This document shows positions 1-8,368 of a stretch of DNA of 40,330 nucleotides, piece by piece (positions within the stretch are counted from its first letter, which is position 1; each line of letters begins with the position of its first letter). This DNA is from an uncultured Acidiphilium sp. (GTDB lineage: Bacteria > Bacillota > Clostridia > Christensenellales > Borkfalkiaceae), in contig CABUWK010000017.1 in NCBI GenBank assembly GCA_902495325.1, forward strand, positions 1-40,330, read 5' to 3'. The position numbers were made by a program, and so were the translations under genes. Under the pieces are notes generated by a model. The model was not told where the DNA came from. It saw nothing but the letters and a program-made list of their open reading frames with translations, and ran no database searches.

Positions 1-181
1 GCGCTCGCCTTTACCAAAAATCATCGAAAATATCGGCGTTTTGGTTGCGGGCAAGTCTGACGGCGGATTTTTAGGCTAAGACAAGGCACGCGAACGGGTT
101 AATACTTGACGTATAAGCCTAACGCAGTATTAGTCAAAAATACGCCGTCAGACCATGGTTCGTATTATTCTTGCCTGGCAT
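1..181 (+). repeat. Truncated copy of dispersed palindromic element
   Basis: From about base 5 to 181 the sequence matches, with few differences, the right two thirds of the element at 32065-32344. Shared blocks include the ATCGGCGTTTTGGTTGCGGG segment, the AAGTCTGACGGCGGAT segment and the end TTCTTGCCTGGCAT. The left part lies outside the window. No protein is encoded. The GTCTGACGGCG near base 55 can pair with the CGCCGTCAGAC near base 150, so the same long stem as in the second copy is kept despite sequence changes. Confidence 0.85.
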
Positions 182-570
182 AACAGGGTCGATAAACTTC
201 CGTACTCAGTATAGCATTTCTTTTCGCAAAACACAAGTTTTTTGCGCCCGCTTTTCCGGCGTTTTTCCCGGCGCCGGAGGTTTCGTGCCGGCGGAGCGTT
301 TTTCTTCCCCGATCGCGCGCGGGCGGGGAGGTACGAAAATTCGATGAATTTCTACAATTTTCCTACGAAAAGGTGACAGCATGCTGTCACCTTTTTTCGT
401 TTATAATACGGGCGAACTTTTTTTTCGCAAGAAAGACGACCGGAAGGAGGCGGATCGTACGTCGAAAAAAGAGAAATCGAATATTTTAAAGGACGAAACG
501 CATTTTGTCAACCGAATATGAACGGTTTCGGAAATAAAAAAAATTTCATCCCGAAAACGGTCGGTTTGAC
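182..570. other. Intergenic stretch without a recognisable gene
   Basis: No convincing coding sequence is seen. The stretch holds a GC-rich patch with self-complementary runs (about 255-330), the terminator at 368-397, a TATAAT at 402-407 without a matching -35 box, and an AAGGAGG at 444-450 that is not followed by a start codon at useful distance. It separates the repeat element from the promoter at 571-599. Confidence 0.6.
368..397 (+). terminator. Rho-independent terminator
   Basis: A perfect inverted repeat (AAAAGGTGACAG, loop CATG, CTGTCACC) runs into six T. The A run before the stem also makes it plausible in the reverse direction. It ends whatever lies to the left of the window. Confidence 0.8.
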
Positions 571-599
571 TTGATTTTTCGGAAAACCTCGCTTATAAT
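571..599 (+). promoter_or_regulatory. Sigma-A type promoter for the sigma-like gene
   Basis: TTGATT (571-576), a 17-base spacer, and a perfect TATAAT (594-599). Transcription would start near 606, about 26-38 bases before the candidate starts of the next gene. Confidence 0.6.
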
Positions 600-631
600 G
601 AGCCCGATTTTACGAAAAGGCGTTCGCCGGC

Positions 632-1234
632 ATGGAGGGAATCGTGGAAGGATACGAAAAGGTTTTGTTAAGGGGGTATGCGATCGTTGGAAAAGTGATC
701 GCCGGGATCGACGATCTTGTGGAAAGACGGGCTCTTGCCTCGTTCTGGTCCAGAGAATCGTGCGAGAGCATCGCGGAGAAAATTCTCGCGCTGACGGAAA
801 CGAAAGGGGAACTGCTGATCCTGAGGGAAAACCTCGGAAAGGCTCTTCGCGCGCTGTGCAAAGAAGATCTCGAGCTGATCGCTTTCCGCTATTGGAAGAT
901 CGTTCCGAAACGCGAGGGGTTCGAGCATGTCTCCCGCAATTATTTCAGAAAACAAAAACGCGCGCTCAGGCGGTTTTCCGACGAGCTCATAAAGCGCGAC
1001 ATGACGCCGGATTGGTTCGACGAATATTGCATGCGGTTCGGATTTATCCGTTCCATCGCACATTCGCAGACCGGGGAGGAGAAAAAGGCACGCTCCGCAA
1101 AGAATGCGGAAGCGGAGAATATTTTTCAAAGGGCAAAGGAAAGCAATGTTTATAAAACGGAAAACGCGGTTCGCGAAAAACGGCGTTTCCCGAGAAAAGA
1201 CAGGAGAACAAATACCGGAAATAACGCCGTATAA
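632..1234 (+). CDS. Sigma-70 region 4-like HTH protein (possible phage late regulator)
   Basis: A 200-residue, mostly helical protein. Residues about 70-120 read as a region-4 style helix-turn-helix: an acidic ELIAFRYWK helix, then a second helix with SRNYFRKQKRALRRFSDEL. The tail after residue 150 is highly charged and likely disordered. Proteins of this kind in Firmicutes include ArpU/RinA-like phage late regulators, which sit just before packaging genes as here, and orphan sigma-like proteins. A better start may be the in-frame GTG at 644, because GGAGG at 634-638 lies five bases before it; the ATG at 632 has only a weak ribosome site. The gene has its own promoter and is cut off from the terminase by a minus-strand gene, so it may be a host gene. 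A small terminase subunit is a less likely alternative. Confidence 0.6.
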   Translation: MEGIVEGYEKVLLRGYAIVGKVIAGIDDLVERRALASFWSRESCESIAEKILALTETKGELLILRENLGKALRALCKEDLELIAFRYWKIVPKREGFEHVSRNYFRKQKRALRRFSDELIKRDMTPDWFDEYCMRFGFIRSIAHSQTGEEKKARSAKNAEAENIFQRAKESNVYKTENAVREKRRFPRKDRRTNTGNNAV

Positions 1235-1268
1235 GCCGATAAAAAGTGATTTATAGGGCAATACGCCG

Positions 1269-2006
1269 TCAGTCGTCGTCAAAGCGGGAGTCGGAAAAGG
1301 CTTCGTCTTTCGCGCGGCGCCCGGACGGGCGGAACAAAAGATATACTACGGAAATCGCGACGACGGATACCGCTACGATGATGACGATCTGAAGATTGTC
1401 TCCCAGCAGGTTGTTCGCCGTCGCGGTCGTTTCGGAGAAATTTTCGGCGGAAGTCGGTTTCGGCTGTTCGACCGGAAGACGGGGAACGACGAAGGAAGAG
1501 ACGGAAGAAACGGACAGGTAGCCCACGTAGCGATCGCCGGAACGGGTCGTAACGTAGCCGTATAAGAATTTTTCTCCGTTCGGTTTGGAAAGAACGCCGT
1601 AAAAATCGATCGAGCTGTTTTCCGTGATCGTTTCCGAATATGTAAAATTAACGTCTTTATATAAAAGGCAGGTTTCCTTGATCGTATAGGAAACGTTCGG
1701 AAAGGGTGCCGAAGGTTTTTCGTCGGTCAGATTGAGGGAAGAAAGGGGGATGTAACCTTTCGCCGAAGGGCGCAGAGGGGAATCGCATTTGTATTCCACC
1801 TTGACGGATGTCGTGCCGACGGAGATCACGCGGACGTAATACGAGTAGGGCAGGGTGAACCACGGCACGGAAAGTGATGCGTCCATATATAAAATTGTTT
1901 CTTCGTCGAGCACGCGGGAGTAGGAGATCTCCTCTTCGGCATAAGCCGTAAAGGGAGAGTGCCAGACGACCGCGAGGGACAGAAGGATCAGAAAGAATCG
2001 TTTCAT
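1269..2006 (-). CDS. Secreted or membrane-anchored protein of unknown function
   Basis: A 245-residue protein on the strand opposite to its neighbours. It starts with a signal peptide (KRFF, hydrophobic core, cut near TAYA-EEE). The ectodomain is beta-rich and Ser/Thr/Tyr-rich, in a style that could hold two SH3-like units (YYVRVISVGTTSVKVEY; CLLYKDVNF with YGYVTTRSGDRYVGYLS). A Thr/Ser/Pro linker follows, then one membrane helix (QIVIIVAVSVVAISVVYLLF) and a short charged tail with an acidic end. I do not recognise the family. The start at 2006 is chosen because the signal peptide begins there; an in-frame ATG lies four codons upstream at 2018. No clear ribosome site is present, but TATAAT on this strand (2022-2017) is very near, so the mRNA may have almost no leader. 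An open frame continuing upstream over the terminase is not coding. Confidence 0.65.
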   Translation of the reverse strand: MKRFFLILLSLAVVWHSPFTAYAEEEISYSRVLDEETILYMDASLSVPWFTLPYSYYVRVISVGTTSVKVEYKCDSPLRPSAKGYIPLSSLNLTDEKPSAPFPNVSYTIKETCLLYKDVNFTYSETITENSSIDFYGVLSKPNGEKFLYGYVTTRSGDRYVGYLSVSSVSSFVVPRLPVEQPKPTSAENFSETTATANNLLGDNLQIVIIVAVSVVAISVVYLLFRPSGRRAKDEAFSDSRFDDD

Positions 2007-2081
2007 GGTGCTTTTCATTATAACGCATCCGGGGATACGAAAAAGGTTTTTTAAAGGGGAAAAAGGAGTTAATTTGTCGAA

Positions 2082-3506
2082 ATGGACGAAACGGCGATCG
2101 TAAAAAGGCTGAAGGAGATCGGCGAGGAAGCAAAGAGAAGGGCGGCAAGCCCGCTTGCGAACTATAACAAAGGGGAGAAAGTGCACGAAAAACAGCTTGC
2201 CTTTCACAAATGCCCGAAACGGAACCGTTGGGTGTTCGGCGGAAACCGCAGCGGCAAAACGGAATGCGGCGCCGTGGAGACGGTGTATATGGCGCGGGGG
2301 ATCCATCCTTACCGCAAGAACCGGAAGGACGTGTTCGGATGGGTCGTTTCCCTTTCGCGGGAAGTGCAGAGAGACGTGGCGCAGAAAAAGATTCTGCATT
2401 ATCTGCCGAAGGAATGGATCGCGGAAGTCGTGATGAGCGCGGGCAGAAAGGACAGCCCGGAAAACGGGGTGATCGATCAGATCAAAGTAAAAAACGTGTT
2501 CGGCGGCATCTCCGTGATCGGGTTCAAGAGCTGCGATCAGGGGCGGGAGAAATTTCAGGGGTGTTCTCTCGATTTCGTGTGGTTCGACGAGGAGCCGCCC
2601 GAGGACGTTTACCGCGAATGTCTGATGCGTGTGGTCGACAGAAAAGGGGACGTGTTCGGGACTATGACACCTTTGAAGGGACTTACGTTTATCCATGACG
2701 AGATTTACCTCAATTCGGGCGGTTCGCCGGAAGTATGGTGCGAATTCGTGGAGTGGGCGGACAATCCGTTTTTATCGGAAGAAGAAGCGAGGGCGATGAC
2801 CTCGGGAATGAGCGAAAGCGAGATAGAATCCCGCCGTTACGGCAGATTTCACAGCAATTGCGGGCTCGTTTATCCCGAGTTCGACGAGAACGTGCACGTG
2901 ATCGATCCGTTTTCCGTTCCGCCCGACTGGCAGAATTCCCTTTCGATCGATCCGGGGCTCAACAATCCCCTTTCCTGCCATTGGTATGCGGTCGATTACG
3001 ACGGAAACGTTTACGCGGTGGCGGAGCACTTCGCCGCGGGGAAAGACGTGGGTTGGCATGCGGAAGAAATTTTGAGGATCAGCGACGAGATCGGCTGGCA
3101 CAGGGGCAGCGACGGGAGGATTTATTCTCTGATCGATTCGGCGGCGAATCAGAAAACGCTCGCTTATCCAAAAAGCGTGACAGAGCTCTTCTGCGAGCAC
3201 GGTATTTTCGTGAATCCGCGCGTGGATAAAGACCTCTTTACGGGGATCGCGCGGGTAAAGGAGTATTTCAAAAAGAACAAACTGTTTATCTTTCGGGGCT
3301 GCGTGAATCTGATACGGGAGCTGAAAGGGTATCGTTGGGGCACGGGGGACGTTCCGGCTAAGCGCGACGATCATTGTCTGGACGAACTCCGGTATTTCGT
3401 GATGAGCCGCCCGCGGACGGACATGCCGAAAGAAGCGAAGTCTGACGTGGCAAAAGAAAAGGAGAGACTGGCAAGAAAATTATCAAGGAGGTACGCCCGG
3501 GGATGA
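2082..3506 (+). CDS. Phage terminase large subunit
   Basis: The motor and nuclease that cuts and pumps DNA into phage heads. The 474-residue length fits the family (P22 gp2 is 499). The ATPase domain has Walker A GGNRSGKT at residues 53-60 and Walker B LDFVWFDEE near 163-171 with the catalytic acid. The C-terminal half begins an RNase H-like nuclease with SLSIDPGLNNP near 285-297, and further acids occur in LIDSA and DDHCLDELRY. The start is ATG 2082 after AAGGAG at 2063-2068, a slightly long gap. It opens the tightly packed head module, which reads on into portal and capsid. No small terminase subunit was recognised next to it. Confidence 0.93.
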   Translation: MDETAIVKRLKEIGEEAKRRAASPLANYNKGEKVHEKQLAFHKCPKRNRWVFGGNRSGKTECGAVETVYMARGIHPYRKNRKDVFGWVVSLSREVQRDVAQKKILHYLPKEWIAEVVMSAGRKDSPENGVIDQIKVKNVFGGISVIGFKSCDQGREKFQGCSLDFVWFDEEPPEDVYRECLMRVVDRKGDVFGTMTPLKGLTFIHDEIYLNSGGSPEVWCEFVEWADNPFLSEEEARAMTSGMSESEIESRRYGRFHSNCGLVYPEFDENVHVIDPFSVPPDWQNSLSIDPGLNNPLSCHWYAVDYDGNVYAVAEHFAAGKDVGWHAEEILRISDEIGWHRGSDGRIYSLIDSAANQKTLAYPKSVTELFCEHGIFVNPRVDKDLFTGIARVKEYFKKNKLFIFRGCVNLIRELKGYRWGTGDVPAKRDDHCLDELRYFVMSRPRTDMPKEAKSDVAKEKERLARKLSRRYARG

Positions 3507-3565
3507 TCCGTTCCGGAAAATTCGGCTAAGGCTTTCTTCGGACGGGATTTCGGGCGGGCGTAAAA

Positions 3566-3871
3566 GTGAACGGCGACGGAAAAAAGAAACTGAAGGACGC
3601 TCTTTTCAAAAGGGCGGTCGGGTACGATACGACGGAAGTCGTAGAGGAATTTGCCGAAACGGAAGAGGGGGAAACGCGGCTTACCAAAAGGAAGGTGACG
3701 ACGAAAAACGTTCCGCCCGATATTTCGGCGGCGAAACTTCTTCTCGAGCTCGAAGAGGACGGCGAAAGCGACCTTACGGCTTTGAGCGACGAAGAACTGG
3801 AAAAGGAAAAAGATCGGCTGCTTGCCGAGCTTGCCCGCATGAAGCGGGAAAAAGAAAAGGAGGACGTATGA
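3566..3871 (+). CDS. Small charged phage protein of unknown function
   Basis: A 101-residue protein starting at GTG. It is very rich in Lys and Glu, with a helical C-terminal half (ELEKEKDRLLAELARMKREK) likely to form a coiled coil. It sits between terminase and portal, where phages often carry small unassigned genes. Its stop overlaps the next start (ATGA at 3868-3871), so the two are probably translated together. No family recognised; a role in packaging or head assembly is inference from position alone. Confidence 0.65.
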   Translation: MNGDGKKKLKDALFKRAVGYDTTEVVEEFAETEEGETRLTKRKVTTKNVPPDISAAKLLLELEEDGESDLTALSDEELEKEKDRLLAELARMKREKEKEDV

Positions 3872-4056
3872 AAGTTTTACCGAGCGATCTTCCCATCGTG
3901 TGCGATGCGGACGGTTGCGGTCAGAATGCCGCTTACGGGATCTCGTTTGCGGAAGGGAAAGTGCAGTTCAGATTATGCAAAAGGTGTTTAAACGACTTAT
4001 ACGCGGGGATATCCCGCGTGAAATTCGAGGAGAAACATGGCGGAAAAGCAAAGTGA
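3868..4056 (+). CDS. Small zinc-ribbon-like phage protein
   Basis: A 62-residue protein with four cysteines in two pairs: CDADGC near the N-terminus and CKRC about 20 residues later, the pattern of a small zinc ribbon. It overlaps the gene before it by ATGA and the portal gene after it by 20 bases, so three consecutive genes are translationally coupled. AAAGGAGG just upstream gives a strong ribosome site. Binding of zinc and of DNA or protein is inferred from the spacing of cysteines; no family was recognised. Confidence 0.7.
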   Translation: MKVLPSDLPIVCDADGCGQNAAYGISFAEGKVQFRLCKRCLNDLYAGISRVKFEEKHGGKAK

Positions 4057-5953
4057 ATTTTATGAAGACCTCGTCGCCGCCGTATATGACGATTTTAAAA
4101 AGCGTCAGGAAGAAAGGCGGGCGGTCGAAAAGAAGTGGGAACTCGATCTCGAGTATCTTGCGGGAAATCAGTATGTGGAGATCGCCCCGAACGGCGAGGT
4201 GGAAGAGGAAGAGAAATATTTCTTCTGGCAGAACAGAAACGCTTATAATCACATCGCGCCCATCGTGGATTCTCGCATCGCAAGGCTGACGAGAGCCCGC
4301 CCCGTGATGAGCGTAAGGGCTTCGAGCGGAGACGAATCCGATCTGAAAACGGCGAAACTAACGACGGAAATTTTAAATTCCACCTATCAGAGGATCGATC
4401 TCGGAACGGTGATCGGCGAAGCGACGAAGTGGAGCGAGGCTTGCGGGACTTCTTTTTACGAGATCTGCTGGATGAAGGACGAAGGGAGATATCTCGGCGA
4501 GTGTGACGGAAAACCCGTGTACGAAGGGGACGTTTCCGTCCGCGCGTTGTCTCCCTTCGAGATCTTTCCCGACTCGCTTGCGAGCGAAAGCCTGGAAGAC
4601 TGCAAAAGCGTGATCCATGCGAGGGCGATGCACGTTTCCGACGTGGAGCGGTGTTACGGGATAAAGCTTGTCGGAAAGGACGTGGACGTGTTCTCTCTTT
4701 CCGTTACCGGGGCGGGGAGCGGAAAAACGTCGGGCGTCAGGCACGACAACGTGCTCGTGATCGAGAAGTTCGAAAGACCTTCTTCGGAATATCCGGACGG
4801 GCGGGTGATCGCCGTTGCGGAAAACACCCTTCTTTATCTCGGCGAGTTGCCTTATCGCAACGGGACGGACGGCGCGAGAGATTTTCCGTTCGTCAGGCAG
4901 ATCTCGATCGGACATCCGGGATGTTTCTTCGGATCGTCGATCGTGGAGAGAGTGATCCCCGTGCAGAGGGCGTATAACGCCGTGAAAAACCGCAAACAGG
5001 AATTTCTGAACCGCATCAGCATGGGCGTGGTCACCGTGGAGGACGGATCGGTGGATACCGACGATCTTGCGGAAGAAGGACTTTCGCCCGGCAAGGTGAT
5101 CGTTTACCGCCAGGGATCGAGACCGCCCGCCATGATGGCGGCGGGAAACGTGCCGACCGATTTTGCTTACGAGGAAGAAAGGCTTCTGAACGAATTCGTG
5201 ATGATCAGCGGCGTGAGCGAGCTGTCCCGGTCGTCCACGGTCGGAAGCAATCTTTCGTCCGGACTGGCGTTGCAACTGCTGATCGAACAGGACGATACGA
5301 GGCTTTCCGCCACGACGGAAAACGTGAGAAAAGCCGTGAGACTCGTGGCAAAACACATCGTAAGGCTGTTCAGACAGTATGCGGGAAAACGCAGACTGAT
5401 GAGAAGCGCGGGCGATAACGGCAAGGTGGATGTGTTCTATTTCTCGTCTTCGGACCTTTCGTCCGACGACGTGGTATTCGATACGGAAAACGAGCTTTCC
5501 TATACGCCGGCGCAGAAAAAATCCGCCGTTTACGAACTTATAGGCTCAGGTCTTCTGAGTGACGAAACGGGAAAACTCAGCGAGAGAACGAAGACGAAAG
5601 TGCTTGAGATCCTCGGGTTCGGGTCGGTTGCGAACACGCGGGATCTCGAAGATCTGCATACGGAAAAGGCGGGCGAAGAGAATTTATCCGGTTTTGTGCA
5701 TGCGATCGATCCGGACGAGTACGACGACCACGAGATCCATATCGCGGAACACACGAGGTATCTTCTTTCTTCGGAAAGCGCGAACACAAGGGCGAACGCG
5801 GCGTCGAGAGAAAACGCCCTCGCGCACCTTCGCAAACACAAAGCCGCGCTTGCTGCCGGGAACTTCGTCGGGGAGACGGGTGAGAAAGAAAACGGAGGAA
5901 ACGCCGCCGGGAAAGAAGAGACGGCGGAAAGCACGGCGGAAAAAATTTCGTAA
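4037..5953 (+). CDS. Phage portal protein (P22-like)
   Basis: The dodecameric ring at the head vertex through which DNA passes. At 638 residues it is close to podovirus portals (P22 gp1 is 725). N-terminal features typical of the family are visible: a charged helix RQEERRAVEKKWELDLEYLAGNQ shape, then QNRNAYNHIAPIVDSRIARL and a RARPVMSV strand, followed by acidic helices and the RVIPVQRAYNAVKNRKQEF segment in the middle. The C-terminal quarter is rich in Glu, Ala and Lys, consistent with a barrel-like end. It begins inside the preceding zinc-ribbon gene, with GAGGAGAAAC as ribosome site. Family assignment is by recognition of pattern and by its place between terminase and capsid genes. Confidence 0.88.
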   Translation: MAEKQSEFYEDLVAAVYDDFKKRQEERRAVEKKWELDLEYLAGNQYVEIAPNGEVEEEEKYFFWQNRNAYNHIAPIVDSRIARLTRARPVMSVRASSGDESDLKTAKLTTEILNSTYQRIDLGTVIGEATKWSEACGTSFYEICWMKDEGRYLGECDGKPVYEGDVSVRALSPFEIFPDSLASESLEDCKSVIHARAMHVSDVERCYGIKLVGKDVDVFSLSVTGAGSGKTSGVRHDNVLVIEKFERPSSEYPDGRVIAVAENTLLYLGELPYRNGTDGARDFPFVRQISIGHPGCFFGSSIVERVIPVQRAYNAVKNRKQEFLNRISMGVVTVEDGSVDTDDLAEEGLSPGKVIVYRQGSRPPAMMAAGNVPTDFAYEEERLLNEFVMISGVSELSRSSTVGSNLSSGLALQLLIEQDDTRLSATTENVRKAVRLVAKHIVRLFRQYAGKRRLMRSAGDNGKVDVFYFSSSDLSSDDVVFDTENELSYTPAQKKSAVYELIGSGLLSDETGKLSERTKTKVLEILGFGSVANTRDLEDLHTEKAGEENLSGFVHAIDPDEYDDHEIHIAEHTRYLLSSESANTRANAASRENALAHLRKHKAALAAGNFVGETGEKENGGNAAGKEETAESTAEKIS

Positions 5954-5976
5954 AACGATAAAAACAGGGAGGAAGT

Positions 5977-6555
5977 ATGGAGCGGATCTCGGATGAACAA
6001 ACGTTGCCTTCGGCGCAGACCGCGGAGGCGGAAAAGGGAAATCACGGCGCGGCGGAAGGGGGCGTCTCATTGGGGAAGTTTAAGGACGTAAATTCGCTTC
6101 TGAACGCCTACAAGTCTCTCGAAGCCGAGTTTACCAGACGCAGCACAAGGCTGAAAGAACTTGAGGGGGAAGCGGAAAGGAGAAAGGAGAAGGAGCAATC
6201 GGCAGACGGCGATTCCGTAATCCCGGATCCTTCCGTCGGGGAGAGAAAAGAGGAGAGCGCAGGTCCCGGCATGCCGGGCGGCTCTTCCGGAAAAAATCGG
6301 ACAAGCGGGGCGGAAAGGGAGAAAACGGGCTCGGCGGAAATTGATCCCGGCGCGCGGGAAAGTACCGCCGGAAAAGCGACGGAGCGGGAGATCATAGACG
6401 GATTTCTCCGCGGGATCCTGCAATCCGCGCCCGCGGTAACGTTCGGAGGAGGCGGCAGGATCGCCGCGCCCCCGAGAAGACCTGCCAGTCTTGCCGAAGC
6501 GGGAAAACTGGCGGAAGCTTATATCGAAAACAAAAAAGGAGATTATCTGAAATAA
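5977..6555 (+). CDS. Putative phage scaffolding protein
   Basis: A 192-residue, strongly hydrophilic protein with little tertiary structure expected. Residues about 30-60 hold the LGKFKDVNSLLNAYKSLEAE helix often found in scaffold or capsid-assembly proteins, followed by a low-complexity Gly/Ser/Glu linker and a C-terminal helix (LAEAGKLAEAYIENKKGDY). It lies directly between portal and capsid, the usual place for scaffold (P22 gp8). GGGAGGAAGT gives a clear ribosome site. Role is inferred from composition and position. Confidence 0.7.
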   Translation: MERISDEQTLPSAQTAEAEKGNHGAAEGGVSLGKFKDVNSLLNAYKSLEAEFTRRSTRLKELEGEAERRKEKEQSADGDSVIPDPSVGERKEESAGPGMPGGSSGKNRTSGAEREKTGSAEIDPGARESTAGKATEREIIDGFLRGILQSAPAVTFGGGGRIAAPPRRPASLAEAGKLAEAYIENKKGDYLK

Positions 6556-6556
6556 T

Positions 6557-7729
6557 ATGGTAACGATGAAAAGCGCGGACAAAGCGCTCAAAACATTATA
6601 TCTCGGCGTGGTCGCCGAACAGCTCAACACCGAGGTCAATCCTCTGTTTTCCAAGATCAGACAGACGACGACGGACGTCTGGGGAAAGGAGATCAGAAGA
6701 CTTGCCCAGTACGGCATCAACGGCGGTATCGGCGCCGGTTCGGAAGACGGCGATCTTCCTTCCGCCGCGGGCAACAATTACGAACAGTTCGTGTGTACGC
6801 TGAAAAACCTGTACGGCACGATCGAGATTTCCGATAAGGCGGTGAGGGCTTCCGAAAACGATACGGGTGCTTTCGTCAATCTTCTCAACGCCGAAATGGA
6901 AGGGCTGTTAAAGGCTTCTTCCTTCAACTTCGGCAGAATGCTGTTCGGCGACGGCAAGGGGATCCTTGCGACGGTGAAGAGCATCACGAACGGCATTATC
7001 ACTCTCGACAGCGTGAAAAACGTGATCGAGGGCATGGTGATCGACTTCCTCGACGATGCGGGAGACGCGCTTACCGGCGTGACCGCAAGAAGGATCACCG
7101 GCGTTGACAGGGCGAACAAAACCATCACCGTTTCGGGTACCGCGCTCACTTCCACTCTCGTCCCCGAAGATTCCGTTATCACCGTTCAGGGGTCTTACGG
7201 AAAAGAACTGACGGGGCTCGGTGCGATTTTTGGTTCCACGGGAACCATTTACGGGCTTTCGAGATCGCTCAATAAATGGCTCGTTCCCTATATCAAGAAC
7301 AGCGTGGGAGCCATTTCCGAAACGGCGATCCAGACGGCGATCGACTATCTCGAAGAAAACGCGGGCAGTCAGGTGGATTTCATCGTCTGTTCTTCCGGCG
7401 TAAAAAGAGCTTTCCAGCAGCATCTCGCCACCTATAAACGCAACGTGGACGTGATGGATCTCAAGGGTGGCTACAAAGCCATTTCCTATAACGGTATCCC
7501 CATCGTGTCCGATCGTTTCTGCCCGGGCGGTACCATGTATCTTCTCAACACGAAAGATTTCGCCCTTCATCAGCTGTGCGACTGGAAGTGGCTTGAAGGG
7601 GAAGACGGAAGCGTTCTCAAACAGACCGCCGGCAAACCGACTTACACCGCAACTCTCGTAAAATACGCCGATCTCATCTGTTCCCGCCCGTGCGGACAGG
7701 CGATGCTCACGGGGATCACGGAAGCGTAA
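6557..7729 (+). CDS. Phage major capsid protein
   Basis: A 390-residue shell protein. The N-terminal arm (ALKTLYLGVVAEQLNTEVNP), the YGTIEISDKAVRA strand and the FGRMLFGDGKG segment are typical of HK97-fold coats in Firmicutes phages. Residues about 150-225 form a beta-rich insert (VNVIEG, ARRITGVDRANKTITV, SVITVQGSYG) that resembles the inserted domain of P22-type coats. The C-terminal part has the conserved DVMDLKGGYKAISYNGIPIV style. The start follows the scaffold stop by one base; a second ATG lies three codons on. It should be the most abundant product of the module, and a hairpin follows its stop. Confidence 0.88.
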   Translation: MVTMKSADKALKTLYLGVVAEQLNTEVNPLFSKIRQTTTDVWGKEIRRLAQYGINGGIGAGSEDGDLPSAAGNNYEQFVCTLKNLYGTIEISDKAVRASENDTGAFVNLLNAEMEGLLKASSFNFGRMLFGDGKGILATVKSITNGIITLDSVKNVIEGMVIDFLDDAGDALTGVTARRITGVDRANKTITVSGTALTSTLVPEDSVITVQGSYGKELTGLGAIFGSTGTIYGLSRSLNKWLVPYIKNSVGAISETAIQTAIDYLEENAGSQVDFIVCSSGVKRAFQQHLATYKRNVDVMDLKGGYKAISYNGIPIVSDRFCPGGTMYLLNTKDFALHQLCDWKWLEGEDGSVLKQTAGKPTYTATLVKYADLICSRPCGQAMLTGITEA

Positions 7730-7773
7730 GTCTGCCGATAAGCCGATAAACGTGTCAAATTTACAAAAATCGT

Positions 7774-7798
7774 CCGCACCGGTCTCCTTCCGGTGCGG
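7774..7798 (+). promoter_or_regulatory. Intercistronic hairpin after the capsid gene
   Basis: A perfect nine-base stem (CCGCACCGG, loop TCTCCTT, CCGGTGCGG) follows the capsid stop by 45 bases and has no T run. It may shield the capsid mRNA 3' end or lower expression of the genes after it. The AAAGGAGGGG of the next gene lies immediately downstream. Confidence 0.55.
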
Positions 7799-7813
7799 GC
7801 AAAGGAGGGGAGC

Positions 7814-8368
7814 ATGAAAGTGAGAGACGTGATGGCGGAAGCCGCCGATCTCGTTTGCGACGACGGATTGGGGGATAAGATCCGTCAGGACGCGGAGACG
7901 AGCGGGGAAGACGAGAGAAGGCGGAAGATCCTGCTTCGGGCTTATAACACCGTTTTAAACGAGATGTGCACGGAGTATCTGCCGCTCAGGACAAGAGAAA
8001 AAGTGGAAGAAGGTAAGATCTTTTACGCCGATCTGACTTACGATCCCGTGAGGATCGTTGCCGCTTATGACGACGAGGGAAGAAAGATCTCCGTATGCGC
8101 CTGCCCGACTTACGCGGTCGCCGCGGGGGCAAGGGAGATCGAATACGAATACATTCCTTCCGCAAAGGAAGAAACGGACGATCATCCGTACGACGGGACG
8201 CGGGCGGGAAGCCGCGTTTTCGCTTACGGGATCGCCGCCGAATATTGCCTCGTGACGGCGCGCTATGAAGAATCGACGAACTGGGACGAAAAATACCGTG
8301 GCGCGGCGACGGGATGTCTGACGAGAAAGGGGGCGAAAAGAATCCCCGCGAGGACGTGGGGATTATGA
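7814..8368 (+). CDS. Head-tail connector protein (P22 gp4-like position)
   Basis: A 184-residue protein in the place where P22-type phages carry gp4 (166 residues), the ring below the portal. The N-terminal half is helical (KVRDVMAEAADLV; RKILLRAYNTVLNEMCTEYLPL), then come beta segments (EEGKIFYADL, RIVAAYDDEGRKISV, IEYEYIPSA) and a final helix (VFAYGIAAEYCLVTARYEES), the layout of many head-tail adaptors. The start is ATG 7814 with the ribosome site AAAGGAGGGG at 7801-7808; an upstream in-frame GTG at 7793 falls inside the hairpin. The stop overlaps the next start. Confidence 0.65.
   Translation: MKVRDVMAEAADLVCDDGLGDKIRQDAETSGEDERRRKILLRAYNTVLNEMCTEYLPLRTREKVEEGKIFYADLTYDPVRIVAAYDDEGRKISVCACPTYAVAAGAREIEYEYIPSAKEETDDHPYDGTRAGSRVFAYGIAAEYCLVTARYEESTNWDEKYRGAATGCLTRKGAKRIPARTWGL

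Noticed and set aside
2007..2696. Upstream extension of the minus-strand membrane protein over the terminase
   Set aside because: The signal peptide starts at 2006, and the extension overlaps a clear terminase ATPase domain.
4373..5356. Long antisense frame within the portal gene, and similar ones under the ABC transporter, the M60 gene and the coiled-coil gene
   Set aside because: Compositions are rich in Arg, His and Phe, typical of shadows, and no motif or ribosome site supports them.
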